DNA from: Ephemerocybe angulata
Taxonomy: Eukaryota; Basidiomycota; Agaricomycetes; Agaricales; Psathyrellaceae
NCBI GenBank assembly: GCA_013368325.1
Contig: JAACJK010000001.1
Span: 2,108,001 to 2,172,000 of the forward strand
Reading direction: 5' to 3'
Length of the DNA stretch: 64,000 nucleotides
The position numbers and the translations under genes are program-made. Shown here in pieces: positions 10,835 through 22,389 of this stretch. The notes under the pieces were generated by a model that saw only the letters and a list, made by a program, of their open reading frames with translations, was not told where the DNA came from and did not search any database. Within the stretch, counting starts at the first letter, position 1. Each line of letters opens with the position of its first letter.

Positions 10835-12654
10835 CTTTATAGTATGAGAAGTGACATGCGGCGTACTTGATTTTCTGATTTTGGAGTAGCTTAAAGGCTC
10901 GTCTAAGTAGTCCCCTCGAAGCCTTGAAATTGCAATGATGACCCCTATACTAGCGTCAAGGGCGAACATAGCTGAGGGTCATACAGTAGACGGCATACAT
11001 TGCACTGCTGTTCGAGTCATTATCGTAGAGTCAAGGGAAGTGGAATAGAATCGACAATTGAAGGAGGACCGGCAGGGATGTGGCATTTTTGACGTCAACA
11101 AAGAGTCCAGTACGACAAAGACATTTAAATTTCTTAGTCCCGGTCTATAGCATGCGCGACAAAGCTTTCAGGCGACGCACCAATGCTCTATCGTCTGAGG
11201 CAGAAGATACAGTCTGGACATGAATTCACCACTCGTACTACTACCAATGTCAGACTCTGTCAATCCAGCAAAGAATTATATGTCCCATTCTTCTCCTCCA
11301 GGATCGAATCATTGTCCTTGTCACTGGCAGGTCGATCCATTCGAAGGCATCGTAGCGCCTATCAAGCTCGGTCCTCCCTGTCGAATTATAGACCTTCAAT
11401 GGTGTGAACAATGGGCACCCAGGGCCCTGGCGCCTACATGTAATGATGGCGATGATGACGATTATGTGTGAAAGGCTTCATTGAAGCGCCCCGCTTGAAA
11501 GAAAAGGACAATCAAACTTCCGCGTCGCAGCCTGTTGGCCTGCAGCTAGTAGATCACATGTACAGTGGGGCTGATGCCGAGGGCATATTATTATCACCAT
11601 CCAGTACTGCAAAGGTGCACATCATCGATCTACGTTCCCCTTGTCGACAATGATACAAAGGCAAGTTAGTGACAATGAACACTTTCCATTTATGTTTTAA
11701 TTTCCAGAGCAGATAGCCTGTGACGATCGGGCATTCCTCAAAGGCAAAGCACGGCCTCATGAAATTGCAGGTAAGGCGATTCCCTTTAAGCAATCCTCTC
11801 TTTGTATGGTATCCCCGCGTACACATTCCTGTGACTTCAACTGACGCGACCAACCTCCATATAAATACTGCAAGTGCTTCTCGAGGCCATCCATTATTAT
11901 CCCAAGCAACGGATCCGAAGTCCAGATAGCATCATGAATTTATGGTAAGCGCTCAGAACCATTTCGCTCGCCCCACGCTATGAGACTTAACCAGAGTGCA
12001 GGGTCCGCAAGGTTTTGCCATCCATGGGAAAGGTCAAGGGCGTTATTCCGAAGCATCGCATCCGCCTGACCAGCGCCTTCCTGGATGTTGGTCCCCATGA
12101 TACCAGTCAGGGGATGTCCCGGTGTTGCTTGGTAATTGGTATCATGGGTGACAAGTTTTTCGAGTTCCCGCTCGCTGCGTTTACGACCATCATGGTGATA
12201 TCCTTTTTGCCATTAAGCCTGCTATATCCTGATGCCCGTTTTCCCTCGATTAGTGCGAGCAGGTCGCTTTGGATTTAACCTTGGAAGTCGGAATTCCCTA
12301 CTACTTCCTAGTGGCTGGCGCACTGTACGTCGAACCTGTGACGCATTTGCATCTGAAACTGAATAGCGGTACCTTTCAGGGCAATCAACTTGGTCGGTGT
12401 AGAGTTGAGGGAGGAGCCAGAACAAGCCGAAACTGGGAAGGTTAAGAAGGGTTCTAGTGTTCGCAAGTAAATAGCCTAGCTTTTGCAGCGTTGTTAACCA
12501 CCCGAATGCTTCGGTTCGACGATAAGTTTAAGTGTTGAGTAATTATAATGTACGACGGAAAATCCCCTTTTCGCCCAAGGCCCAAGGTTTCTACAGGTAA
12601 CACCGGAGGTTCGAGGCTGACCTGCATCCCGATTCCCAGTAGAGAGACGACCGG
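10835..12654. other. Gene-poor stretch with one possible short frame
   Basis: A plus-strand frame from ATG 11220 to TGA near 11471 (83 residues) has a non-repetitive middle (CHWQVDPFEGIVAPIKLG) and an acidic Asp-rich end, but no recognisable domain or splice context. Another open stretch at 12,015-12,278 ends in hydrophobic sequence and has no recognisable motif. Neither is supported enough to call a gene. Confidence 0.25.
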
Positions 12655-15600
12655 CTTACGACAGGTGCGGGATCGTGCTTGATGTGCCGCCGAGGGAATA
12701 TGCCCTCGGGTTGATCAACCGAAGGTGGGTCAGCCAAACTGAGCCAAGGAGGATTCGATACGGACGTACCTCGATGTCCAAGTCATTCTCGCGTACGAGG
12801 CCAGCTCAGCACATCCAGTGGCTGAAGGGCGCCTGTGATGATACTTCGGTGGATATGGGATATCGGGGGGCGCACGGGTCGGTTGCTTGCGGACGCGCTA
12901 CGCGAACGGACGGAGAGTTGAAAAGGAAGTCAGCCAATTACGACTGAATGTGGCCGACTTGAGTGTGCAGCTTACCTCGGTTCGCCATCAAAGCGGTCCT
13001 GAGTTCAACGCCGAACTGTCGTGCTGCGATTACGGTCCCTCGGGCGTCCTGAGATCCGTCGAAGGATAATCAGGATTCGATCGGCCCTGGGAGTGAAGGT
13101 GCACTGCGGAGGCGAGTAGAAAACGCGTGGGAGGCACCCGTCAGTAAATCCTGGGTCGAAGCCGGGTGACACACGGCGTGCAGCGCAGAACAGGAGCCGA
13201 TGCTGCAGAAAGGAGGGTATTCATACTCCGTCGAGTAGGGACGAAGAATAACAAGGGCAGAGGGGTGGAGAGGCCATAACAGTGGCCGACTCAACAGCGC
13301 CGCACCCAGCTCCTACGCTTGTCGAGTATCAGGAGCGCTGGGTGTCCTGGTCGGGTCTGGGCGGACAGAAACGAGATGTCGAGGCGTTCTGCACCTGGAG
13401 AAGGAGGAATGATGCGATTAGAGACGATTTAGCCTGAAAGTGTCGTTCGAGACGTACCTGACAGTAAGTGTAGCGACGTACGTGACACTAGGTTGGATTC
13501 TGGCAGGCTTGCTCAGTTCAAATGGCCAATACTGGAGATGGGAGTAGAGACTAACCGTCGGATGTCAGATTTGGGACATTCCGTCGGAAGCAAAAATCCT
13601 GGGAACGTGTGGACATATTCGGTAATCCGACGATTCAGGCGCTGGTCCGACAGAAAGCCGACCGATAAGCGCCCTATTACAGGCCATTCGTATTGCGCCC
13701 CTGCTGCGAACGCGGAGGGTGACCCCACTCACCGCTTCGCTGAGCAATTATCCAAATCGTTCCTAGTCGGCCAGCGAGCCACAACCTAAGCAGCAAGAGA
13801 AACGAAATATGCGAGCTCGAGCTCGGACGAGGGATGAGAAGACTAAGTAGCACGTCGATGATAGAAGGCAATCGGACGCCAATACAAATAAAATACAATT
13901 CTCGAGGAAAGGTAGACAACGTGGACTGAATCGAAGAATCGAAGAACAACCAATACAAGGCCGCGCGTGCTGCAGAAGACGACGTAGAGGTGGAAGGGAT
14001 GGAGGAAGACCAGGACAAGGGCGAAGGGGAGCACAAGGGCAGGATCACTGGCACATTTTCTTCAATGTAAGCGCTGGGCTGGGGTAAGGGGGGGACTGAC
14101 TAAGATGCGCACTTCGATTCGCACATCTTGCTGATGCTCCGAGTCGGAGGCCAGAATACGCGTGCATTCGCTTCAGTGTGAGTGCAGGATGGGAATCTGG
14201 GAAGGACGATGTCCAGGCACTCGTCCCCCTTGCTGATGCTTCTCGAAAGCGGTCTTTACGCGAGACTCGAAGAATCCGAGCTCTCGAAAGGGTGTTATGG
14301 GAGTAACACGAGTCAGCGAAATCGCGCTATGCTCAAGGAGCTTGATGCTGGGGTTCTCATCGCGAATTTGGGACAGAGTCGGAGCACGGCGGTAACCGTC
14401 TCTCGGCAGTATTCGTGCATTGACGATATCTACACTGATGACAACAATTATGGTGACTGTAGGCATACGCTTCACAAAGGGAGGACTCACTCGAGGGCCT
14501 TTGACTGCTCTCTTTACTGCCGTCGTCGTCTGCGCTCGGAGGTTCAAGCTCTACGAAGAGATTCGTCCAGATCTTGGAAAAGATAGAGACGAGACAGAGC
14601 ATTTACGGACTATCAGATAGACAAACGACCGGCGTACCCCAGGTGCGGCTGAGGGTCGTGGTCGTCGCATCGCGGTCCTCCTTGGGTCCTGCAAAACAAT
14701 TGTCGGCAGGTACGCGAGGTTCTGTTGGTGTAGCGATGCTGGTGAGTCGAGCCTAAAGCATATGGCAGGTGGGTCAGCTAAACTGAATCAAGAGGGGTTC
14801 AATGCGGAGGTACCGCGATGTCCAAGCCACCCGGAACGCTTCTGGACCTCATCCATTCGTGGAGCCGCCCACGAGGCACACAAGCATGGGATATGGACAC
14901 AAGCGCATGGGATATGGGGCTGCCCGTTGCGCCTTGAGATACGTTGTCGAGGCTGGGGTTAGGCACTGACGGGGGAAGGCGGACTCTGCGTCTTGTGCAC
15001 ATGCGTGTGTTGAGTTGGATTCGGCGTGCTGAAACCAAGTACAGTTAAGAAAGAGAATCGGGTCTGTGATTAATGGCATACTCACGTACCTTGACTTTAG
15101 GGCTCACTAGCGCCCACTCCCACTCCGGGAGTGCACAGGGCGAGTTCTTACGCAGCTCATATGGCCATCCTGGTGTGCGTTTTCTATCTCTGTCCGTATC
15201 TGGGTCAGTGGAGGTGCTCTCAGTGACCTCGGTGGTGGGGTGTCCGGAGTATGAGGAGTGAAGAATCGGTAAGTGTGAGCGAATCTTGCGAAGCTTCGAG
15301 GCAGACCTTCCACACTGCGGCTCGTGCGTCCCATTGGCAGACCGAATCTAGGAGCCATTTAAGCGCATCGAACGCGATTCTGCGACTGTTTCCAGTTCAT
15401 GATGAGGCCGTGTCGTCTTGATATGGCTTCTCGAGGCCATGGGGTCCGTCGGAAATTCGTACTTCTGCATCTCTACTTCTGCATCTCGTTCTCGCCCGGC
15501 ATAGGTGTGTTTCCGACACTGGCGTGCTGAATCCAGAAGGAAGTAAGCCGGGTAGTTGCGCCTGTGATAGATTGCAGACTCACGCACCTTGGCTGTCCTC

Positions 15601-16033
15601 TAAGTCGAGACCAGCGTGTAATATACTCGAGAGGGCACAGAATCGTCGCTGGCCAAGGCTCAGATCATCGAGGCGAGATCGTTGAAAGGTTCATTCCACA
15701 GTATGTCGTCCGTTCAAAGTTTGTGGGTGATCCTCGTCCTTACCTTTCCCAGAGTTCAGAATAGGTCGATGGTACTAGAACCAGTCAAGCAACGATGGGA
15801 AGAGAGCAATGTTGCGCTCTGGCAGGAGCGCTCGCATCGGAGTTGGAACCCTGGGAATATATCTACATTTCTGGATTTTTGGACCGATCCGACAGGATTC
15901 GGACCTTCAGGAGAATTAGCGCCCACCCTGCTTCTTTGTACCTGATGGAAGTCGCGAAGTATGAGAAGCTATGATGCTATTCGGCGCTTAACCTCATTCG
16001 CGCCGCCATCCTAGTGGTTACCTCTCAACATTT
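12655..16033 (-). repeat. Family A repeat copy (left copy)
   Basis: This aligns along its length with 25.0-28.95 kb in the same orientation and with 49.1-53.0 kb in inverted orientation. The left part (12.66-14.5 kb) is diverged with indels. Bases 14,598-15,976 appear identical to the reverse complement of 49,109-50,487, judged from matching frames on both strands and direct comparison of landmarks. Similarity to the 24.7-28.95 kb copy continues past 15,976 to CTCTCAACATTT at 16,033 and stops there. Splice-like motifs fall on the minus strand. No intact protein is encoded and the family is not recognised with confidence. Confidence 0.85.
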
Positions 16034-16401
16034 CCAGGTTACGCTTGGCAAAGACTCGGAGGCGAGAACTCCAGTCTGGGGAAGTTGCTATCGCAAGGGG
16101 CTGGGGTCAAGGTCCATCAAGTCTCCTCTCCACCTCTACAGATATCGTATCCTGACGCGTTCCCAAAAACTACCACCGCTTGGACTATGATACCCTTCCG
16201 GAATCCGTTACCGTCTCTTCATAGTGGATATCGATTTCTCTTAACAGTCCGATGGGATTCTTGCCGCGAAACCACCGCCAACGATTCGGAGCAGTCTACA
16301 TAACCCATGGAGCAAAGGTAAAGGTACTTTTCATTGAAAGCGAAAACGCACTTAAATATACTTATCTAACAGAAGCTTTCTTCGCCTCCGATACTACCAT
16401 C
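16034..16401. other. Spacer between repeat copy and acidic-protein gene
   Basis: No gene recognised. It contains the 3' flank of the minus-strand gene that ends at 16402. Confidence 0.4.
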
Positions 16402-18237
16402 TTAAGTTCTGGAAAGAACCCGACGCTGTGTCCTCGCAGATCCGTATAGCGAAGGTGGGGTGCGATGGAGGCCGGTCTCGTCGTTCTGGCTACCCCTCCC
16501 TTTGTTCTCCTTCATCGCTTTCTCGAGTCTCTTCCGCTTTCTCTCGGCATCGCGCTCATACCAGTTGGTATTCTTTGCCACTTCTTCAACGCGCTCTGAG
16601 CTCCACTTGTGGTGATTGGCGTTAAACAACTTCCTGGCGTACCTCTCCCTGCCTCGAGCCAACTTAAGTTGATGTTGAGCCTCAGCGTAGTCGCTGCGCA
16701 GAAGACCGAGGAAAGTCTTTCCCTCGTCGGCGCTTCCCCCATGAGCACCTTCCCCGCCGTCATCTTCCCCAATGTCTCCATCATCGGCCCCCTCTTCATC
16801 GACATCCTCTCCGGACCTTGCTTCGTCAACTTCCTCGTCGGTTTCTTCTTCGAACCGTTCTTCGTCAGCTCCCTCGTCGGTTTCTTCTTCGAACCGTTCT
16901 TCGTCAACTTCCTCGTCGGCTTCTTCTTCGTCAACTTCCTCGTCGGCTTCTTCTTCGTCAACTTCCTCATCGGCTGCTTCTTCGTCGAAGTCCTCGTCGA
17001 CTTCTCCGTTGACTCCCTCATCGTCGCTATCCTCATTAATGTCTTGGTCTTCGTTCTCTTCATGGTGATTTCGACTCGCCTCATTGCCACCCACAGATTC
17101 AACCTCGGACCGGTGGTCATCTTCCGGCCCCTGAAGTCGTCCCGCATCTCCCGACATATGACCATATACCTCCATTCTCTTTGCTTCGTCATAAGCCATC
17201 CTCTTCAACCTTGCATCTTCCCTATACTCAGCAGTCAAGGCCACGACTGCTTCGCACCTTGCTTCAGTCCAAAGAGGTGCCCGAGCCTTGGTCTGCGTCA
17301 TGGCGTACTTCTCGCGCTGACGCGCTTTCTTCAACTCGTGGTCTGCCTTGTCACGTTCGCGGAGGAGGCGTCCAATATCAAGCCCAGCCCCAGCAGTAAC
17401 TGGGGACGAGCGAGAATTGGCGCTGATTGAGAGCGATTTCGCCGCGAGCAACACAGTATTGGGAGAGGGACTGGTAGTATCGCGTGCCGCCGGTGTACGG
17501 TCCTGGCGATCTGGAGTCCACATCGGCACCGCACGCGCAAGAGGCTTGGGCTTTCGGGATGGTGGGCTGGTAAGCGGCGTGTGGCTGCCTGCCGCAGAGA
17601 GGGAGCGATCTGGAGTCCACATCGGCACCGCACGCGCAAGAGGCTTGGGCTTTCGGGATGGTGGGCTGGTAAGCGGTGTGTGGCTGCCTGCGGCAGATCG
17701 CGAGTTCGATCCGCCTGGTATAGAGGCATGTGTGGTTTGCCGCCCTCGAATAGGACTCTTTTTAACCGGCGTGAAGGGTACCACGGTAAGATGGAGCGGT
17801 TCAAGCGGCGACAGGTTCGGTTCTTGCATCCGAGAAACTCGACCATATCTCGTTGCAACCGGCGTTAAGGGTGTTCGAGAGACAGGGAGTATAGGAGGGA
17901 GTTTAGACTTGAAGCTACGGGCAGGGGAGGTCGAGCGGGGTGGAGTCGCACCCACGACTTGGTTGGATTCTCGGTTTTGAGGGTCTCCGTGCGTAGGGTG
18001 GACATCTAGCCTGTGGACAGGCCGCGATTGGGATCGAGCGGTAGAGGCACTGGGTCGTACTGTAGTGCCACCAACGCGGTTAGGGTGTATGTGGCTCAGG
18101 AATGGAATTAGACAACTTACAATGTGTGTTGTGGCCCATGGATGAAAAGTATCTTCAGCGTCGCTAAGTTGCAACGCCGACGATAATCGACCGTTCGAGG
18201 GCAATGTAAAGCAGATAGTTGATGGGGAGACCAGCAT
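16402..18237 (-). CDS. Acidic, internally duplicated coiled-coil protein of unknown function
   Basis: A single long minus-strand frame of 611 residues. Three layers are visible. (1) A Ser/Pro/Arg-rich N-terminal half contains an exact-looking tandem duplication of 33 codons (period 99 bp, about 17,507-17,697) with the core SRKPKPLARAVPMWTPDR. (2) Two related charged helical modules flank an acidic tract, one around LLRERDKADHELKKARQREK (about residue 285) and one around LLRSDYAEAQHQLKLARGRE (about residue 525). Each is followed by a W-(S/T)-E-x-R-x-E helix and a basic R/K stretch. (3) Between them lies a run of about 110 residues of DEEVDEEEADEEVDEE-type repeats. There is no catalytic motif. 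The first ~50 residues may be non-coding; a donor-like GTAAGT near 18,117 does not keep phase with the nearest acceptor. Nuclear or chromatin-linked function is possible for such acidic/basic architecture but is only a guess. Confidence 0.7.
   Translation of the reverse strand: MLVSPSTICFTLPSNGRLSSALQLSDAEDTFHPWATTHIVSCLIPFLSHIHPNRVGGTTVRPSASTARSQSRPVHRLDVHPTHGDPQNRESNQVVGATPPRSTSPARSFKSKLPPILPVSRTPLTPVATRYGRVSRMQEPNLSPLEPLHLTVVPFTPVKKSPIRGRQTTHASIPGGSNSRSAAGSHTPLTSPPSRKPKPLARAVPMWTPDRSLSAAGSHTPLTSPPSRKPKPLARAVPMWTPDRQDRTPAARDTTSPSPNTVLLAAKSLSISANSRSSPVTAGAGLDIGRLLRERDKADHELKKARQREKYAMTQTKARAPLWTEARCEAVVALTAEYREDARLKRMAYDEAKRMEVYGHMSGDAGRLQGPEDDHRSEVESVGGNEASRNHHEENEDQDINEDSDDEGVNGEVDEDFDEEAADEEVDEEEADEEVDEEEADEEVDEERFEEETDEGADEERFEEETDEEVDEARSGEDVDEEGADDGDIGEDDGGEGAHGGSADEGKTFLGLLRSDYAEAQHQLKLARGRERYARKLFNANHHKWSSERVEEVAKNTNWYERDAERKRKRLEKAMKENKGRGSQNDETGLHRTPPSLYGSARTQRRVLSRT
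17507..17697 (-). repeat. 99 bp in-frame tandem duplication inside the acidic-protein gene
   Basis: Two head-to-tail copies begin at CGATCTGGAGTCCACATCGG (17,507 and 17,606). They differ at very few positions over about 90 bp. The period is 33 codons, so the reading frame is preserved. Confidence 0.9.
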
Positions 18238-18926
18238 CCGGAGGACAGCACCTTAATATATGAGGAGAGGCCACTCATTTCAAAGAGGCCACTCCTATCA
18301 TGGACCATTTTGCCCATCTTTGACATAACAAAGTGCGGGCTCAGGAATTGCACAAGGAGTCCGAACGACGAACGAACGGCAATTTCCGTTCCTCTCCTTA
18401 GTCAGCGGCTGACGCGGGTCCCGCGACTCAAGGGCCGTTTTTTGGATGGTCCACGGGCATTGAGTACGTTCATTGATTTCATAGAAAACAGGGGTTACGT
18501 CCGCGCTGCGAGTAAGATCGTCCTTACACTACCCCCATCGTATGACACGCTCAACATCATACGCGCAATAGATTAGACAGCACCGTTAAACCAGTCTTTG
18601 TAGACACGATAGACGAACCACCCACTCAATAGGGAAGACAGTAATACCGCACAGAAAACTGCAAGCCAGATGGACAAAGATCGAGAGCGATTAGATTCTC
18701 CTAGGATCTCAGGGGATTCATGTCTGTTCTCGATAATCTTCGTGATCGGCGAGTTTCCAAGGGCTAGGCAGCTGCATTAGCGATAGCGATACGTTCGGTT
18801 CAAAGGCACCTACTTCGGGCTTTCCAGATCGTGATAACCTGTTCTGGACCCTGAGTACAGGCAGCAACTCGGATTTCACCCTTCAGACAGCTGGCCGTGT
18901 CTGTGTCGCTAATCTGAACATGACCC
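18238..18926. other. Intergenic, no gene recognised
   Basis: A short plus-strand frame near 18,500-18,576 contains LTLPPSYDTL, reminiscent of the end of Ty1/copia gag (UBN2-like) domains. Nothing else of such an element is visible. Confidence 0.25.
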
Positions 18927-20276
18927 TTAGTTTGTTTGAGCGGGAGTAAGAGAGAGACAACGCACGGCGAGTAAAGTTACCGCTGAATGAGAAAACGTTT
19001 CGCCTACGGTATAAAGAGACTCAGCCGAGAGTTGGGAGGGAAGTGGGGTGGTGTTGGAAATGAAGATGGTAGACATACTCAGAGATAGACGTTGCACACG
19101 GATATTCCCAGCAACCTGCCATAGATTCACCTTCCCGAGACCCGCCCCAATGAAGTACCGGCCTTCGTGAACGAATAGACCAGGTCGGTTTCGTTGGCTT
19201 AAGTGTGTATTTGAGGTCGCATCATCAGGATCGTGGAGACGATTAAGCTTCTCCTTGGTCTTCAGGTCAAAGATATCGAAGGTTGATTTCCTGTTAGGCA
19301 CTGAGAAGTACCGCCCGTCTGGTGACAAGGCGCCTGCATATCTACCTGTGCGTTTGAACGGCAGAAGGTGGTGACCACAATGAGCAACTACTTACATGAC
19401 GGTATCAAGATCCAGCACTGTAACGAGCTTTTGGTCGCGAATATTCCAGGAACTATGTCATTTGAGCCAATTTATACACGGCTGATTGGAAAAGTAAACG
19501 CGTACCGCACTCCATGATGAAGATATGCCAGTATAACAACATCACCATCCGTCTCTTTCCATCCAACGAAAGTAACCTCCAGGTTTTCATCTGGTGGATA
19601 CTGTATTTCAGGGGTAGGCACTTTCTGGATCTGATCCCATTGCTCTGATGGCGAAGGCGAAGGCGAAGTCAGTGCCGTTGGGATGTGAATGACAAGCACA
19701 GACCTTCGGACACCGTCCCGGGAGGAACGGGAGGGAAACCCGCCTTCCATATCGTGGTATCGGCGTCGCCAGCCACTATTGTGAGGTGTGATTTATCTTT
19801 GTTAAGGGCAAGATGTTTGATAGGTTTTTCAGCTGCTAAGAAAATGTGAACAGAGGTTCCCTTGTGCGATGTAAGCATTCGAGATTACTTGGAATCACAT
19901 TGAATTCGCTCACCGCTTCCGTCACTTTGACGACCAACACATCTCCAGTCGTTGCACCTGCAAGAAGAACACCAGATTTCGCCCACGACATGCAGCAGAG
20001 TGCGTCTTCGACCCCTCCCCCTTCCAATGGATAGTCCGACACCACTGTCCAGTTCTCGGCAATGGACCCAGCATCTTCAGAGAGCGATTGCTTCCAAACC
20101 ATTATCTTGAGATCGAACGCTCCAGCAATATACTTGCCGTCAGGGGAAAAGCATATGAACCGCAGCAACGGAGGGGACGTTTCTGAAGAAGCAAGGCGTA
20201 TAGAGGACGAAGGTGTGTATGTCAAGGTGGGGCGTACACCATGGCCTTCCTCGATATTAGTATCTTCAAGCAGCAT
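18927..20276 (-). CDS. WD40-repeat protein
   Basis: Six minus-strand exons with matched phases: 20276-19914, 19860-19704, 19644-19506, 19452-19396, 19341-19079 and 18982-18927 (TAA), giving 344 residues. Beta-propeller blades are visible as FICFSPDGKYIAGAFDLKIMVW (about residues 40-61), SWAKSGVLLAGATTGDVLVV (about 95-115), HLTIVAGDADTTIW, SWNIRDQKLVTVLDLDTV, ALSPDGRYFSVPNRKSTFDIF and GRYFIGAGLGKVNLWQV. These are SPDG turns and hydrophobic-W strand ends typical of WD40. At least five to six blades can be counted, so a single seven-bladed propeller is plausible. The splice from exon four to five needs the acceptor GGTAG at 19,346-19,342. The 5' end is uncertain: sequence upstream to about 20,440 is open in places and a further 5' exon is possible. 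WD40 proteins act as scaffolds; no specific complex can be named. Confidence 0.72.
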
Positions 20277-22389
20277 TTCTTTTCAAAAGATGTGAGTAGC
20301 TGTGTTGTAAAGCAGGAACGGATAGACCTTACGAGGTAATTGGGAGTGGAGGCTAGGGAGAAGGCGACGCCTGGCTTAGTGTGGTTCGGCCTCGTCCAAG
20401 GACAAAGGAGCCAAAGGCCCAAATCCTGGCAGCCATTGACTGTGACATGTACGGCGTGACGACTGATGATCGCATCATTTTCTCAATACATATACAGTAT
20501 GGTTGATCCGACAAATCTGGAGATCATGATCAGTGTACTTAATCCGTCCCAAATAAACATACACAACATTGGACCACATTGCACCTAGCAGTCAGAGGTT
20601 ACATGTTTCTTTATCTCCAGGCGCCTGGAGACCATCTCAGCGGATACTTAGCGGGCACGGACACTTGATAAGCATGGGATGGCGAGAAATGCGTGCGTGC
20701 TGAGTGGGCCGTTACACTGGGGATTCTCGTCGCGGTTCTGGCTCCTGTCTGCACTGTCCGCCGATTGCGCCACCGTATCCCTGGACTGAGAGTTATTCCA
20801 TCAAAGACAGGACTAACAGCCAAGTTAAGTAACGTACTCGGCCAATTTATTCTCCCTCTCCCCATCCCACGGTAGCTTGTTTGCCCTCGCGACCTCCCCG
20901 AAGACGATATGAAGGAGACTCACTCATCGAAACCTTTTCGCCATCTGATTTTCCTTGTCATCTTTCAACGACACTTGTCAGGTCCAGTCTAAGGTGGGCA
21001 AGGCCATTTCTTATCTTCACGAGATGCATTACGGACTCAGGCACCCATTGGGCTATCGTAGGTAGGATCTTCCGTCACAACGTAACGCACCGCGGCGTAA
21101 CTCACTGGACTGGTACGTGAAACTCATTCGGTTGTATATGCACATAGAAATAGCGGATATCTGGGCCCCTCTGCTTCACAAAAGGTATTCGGCAGCCCTT
21201 TGGTAGCACCGAAGATTACAACAAATAGCCGTCCCAAGGACAACACTCGTTATTAATAAATGGATCTTGACTCACTCGAATGACCGTCCGTGCGTCATTG
21301 CTGAATCGCATCCACGTCCTTGACACACTGATTGCGAAGGATCGACCTCTCACGATCCGCACATTCAACAGATTCTTCAAAGTCGAACCTTTTCCTAGTT
21401 TTGTGCCAGTTACTATGTATTCTTTCAAATACGCCATGTTATCTTATCCTACCATGTACAGTGTACTTTCCCTTTCGTGGGAACGGTCGTGCCAGGATGC
21501 GGCAGCATTCTGTACTGATCTGCAGCCCACTGAAAGCCAACATCAGCACCAGTTTTAGTGCCCAAGATGCACTTACGTGCTATGCAATCCTCAGGAATTT
21601 GGTGCGTTACGTCTTCCCTGGGTTCGAATGCTGTAGCCTGGATCATGAGTCGTCTAGGTTCATTGAGCTGGACCGAGGCTGTGTCTTGCGAATTAGCCCC
21701 GGGGCTCCGATGCTGTTCCAGCGAGCCGTTGTTCCTATCGATGTGCGCGGGTCGTCGCCCAACGAACCGCGCACAATGTGCAACCTCAAGGTGTCAAGGT
21801 TATTACATGGCATTCCTAATGCAGGTGTCATGGCCGTGAACCTCACTCCGTGCCGAGTACGTGAACTTACTCCTGTTTGGGCCTCCCTCACGCTGAAGCC
21901 GTAGATTGAAGGTTGATAATGCACAGATTAACTTTCGACTTCTCCCAAAAGATCACTACCATCTTGAATTGCTTGGAGGCGGACAGTGAGTGACGACTGC
22001 CCGCGCCTCAGACCTCTTTTTAAGGAAATACCTAACTAAAAGTATTAATCTGTGGCACAGGTCTCTCCTTCTTTCCGGAAAGTTCCTAAGTAAGTCCTTC
22101 AACATCTAACATATTCAAGTCCAAGCAAAAGAATAGTGAATTTCAATATAGCAGAAGGAAGCGAAGAAGACCATCCGGATACCATTATCTGTCCTCTGAC
22201 TCAGACGAAGGACGAAGTCACATTACCGAGAGCGACGAACTCTGCCAACGTTGGGGACTTGGGCACCCTAAATAACAAGGCCTGGAGGAAGCGCCCTCTG
22301 ACTGGGACAGCCGTTAGAATAGAAGGTAGAAATCGTGGAGGGAAGGAGCCAACGTCTGAATGAACTCCACACTAGCAGGTTATAGCATA
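20277..22389. other. Repeat-rich, gene-poor stretch
   Basis: Bases 20,620-20,870 are the second copy of the repeat at 4,140-4,430. A plus-strand open stretch at 21,280-21,904 contains TFNRFFKVEPFPSFVPVTMY but no recognised domain. It ends near CGTAGATTGAAGGTTGATAAT, which loosely resembles 5,810-5,835. I would not call a gene here without expression data. Confidence 0.3.

Noticed and set aside
16609..17430. Long plus-strand open frame of 273 codons rich in Phe/Val
   Set aside because: It is the antisense of the acidic repeat tract. Repetitive GAAGA-type codons keep the opposite frames open, and the minus-strand frame is longer and compositionally sensible.
18500..18576. Possible Ty1/copia gag remnant (LTLPPSYDTL)
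   Set aside because: The motif is short and isolated. No zinc knuckle, protease, integrase, reverse transcriptase or LTR was seen nearby.
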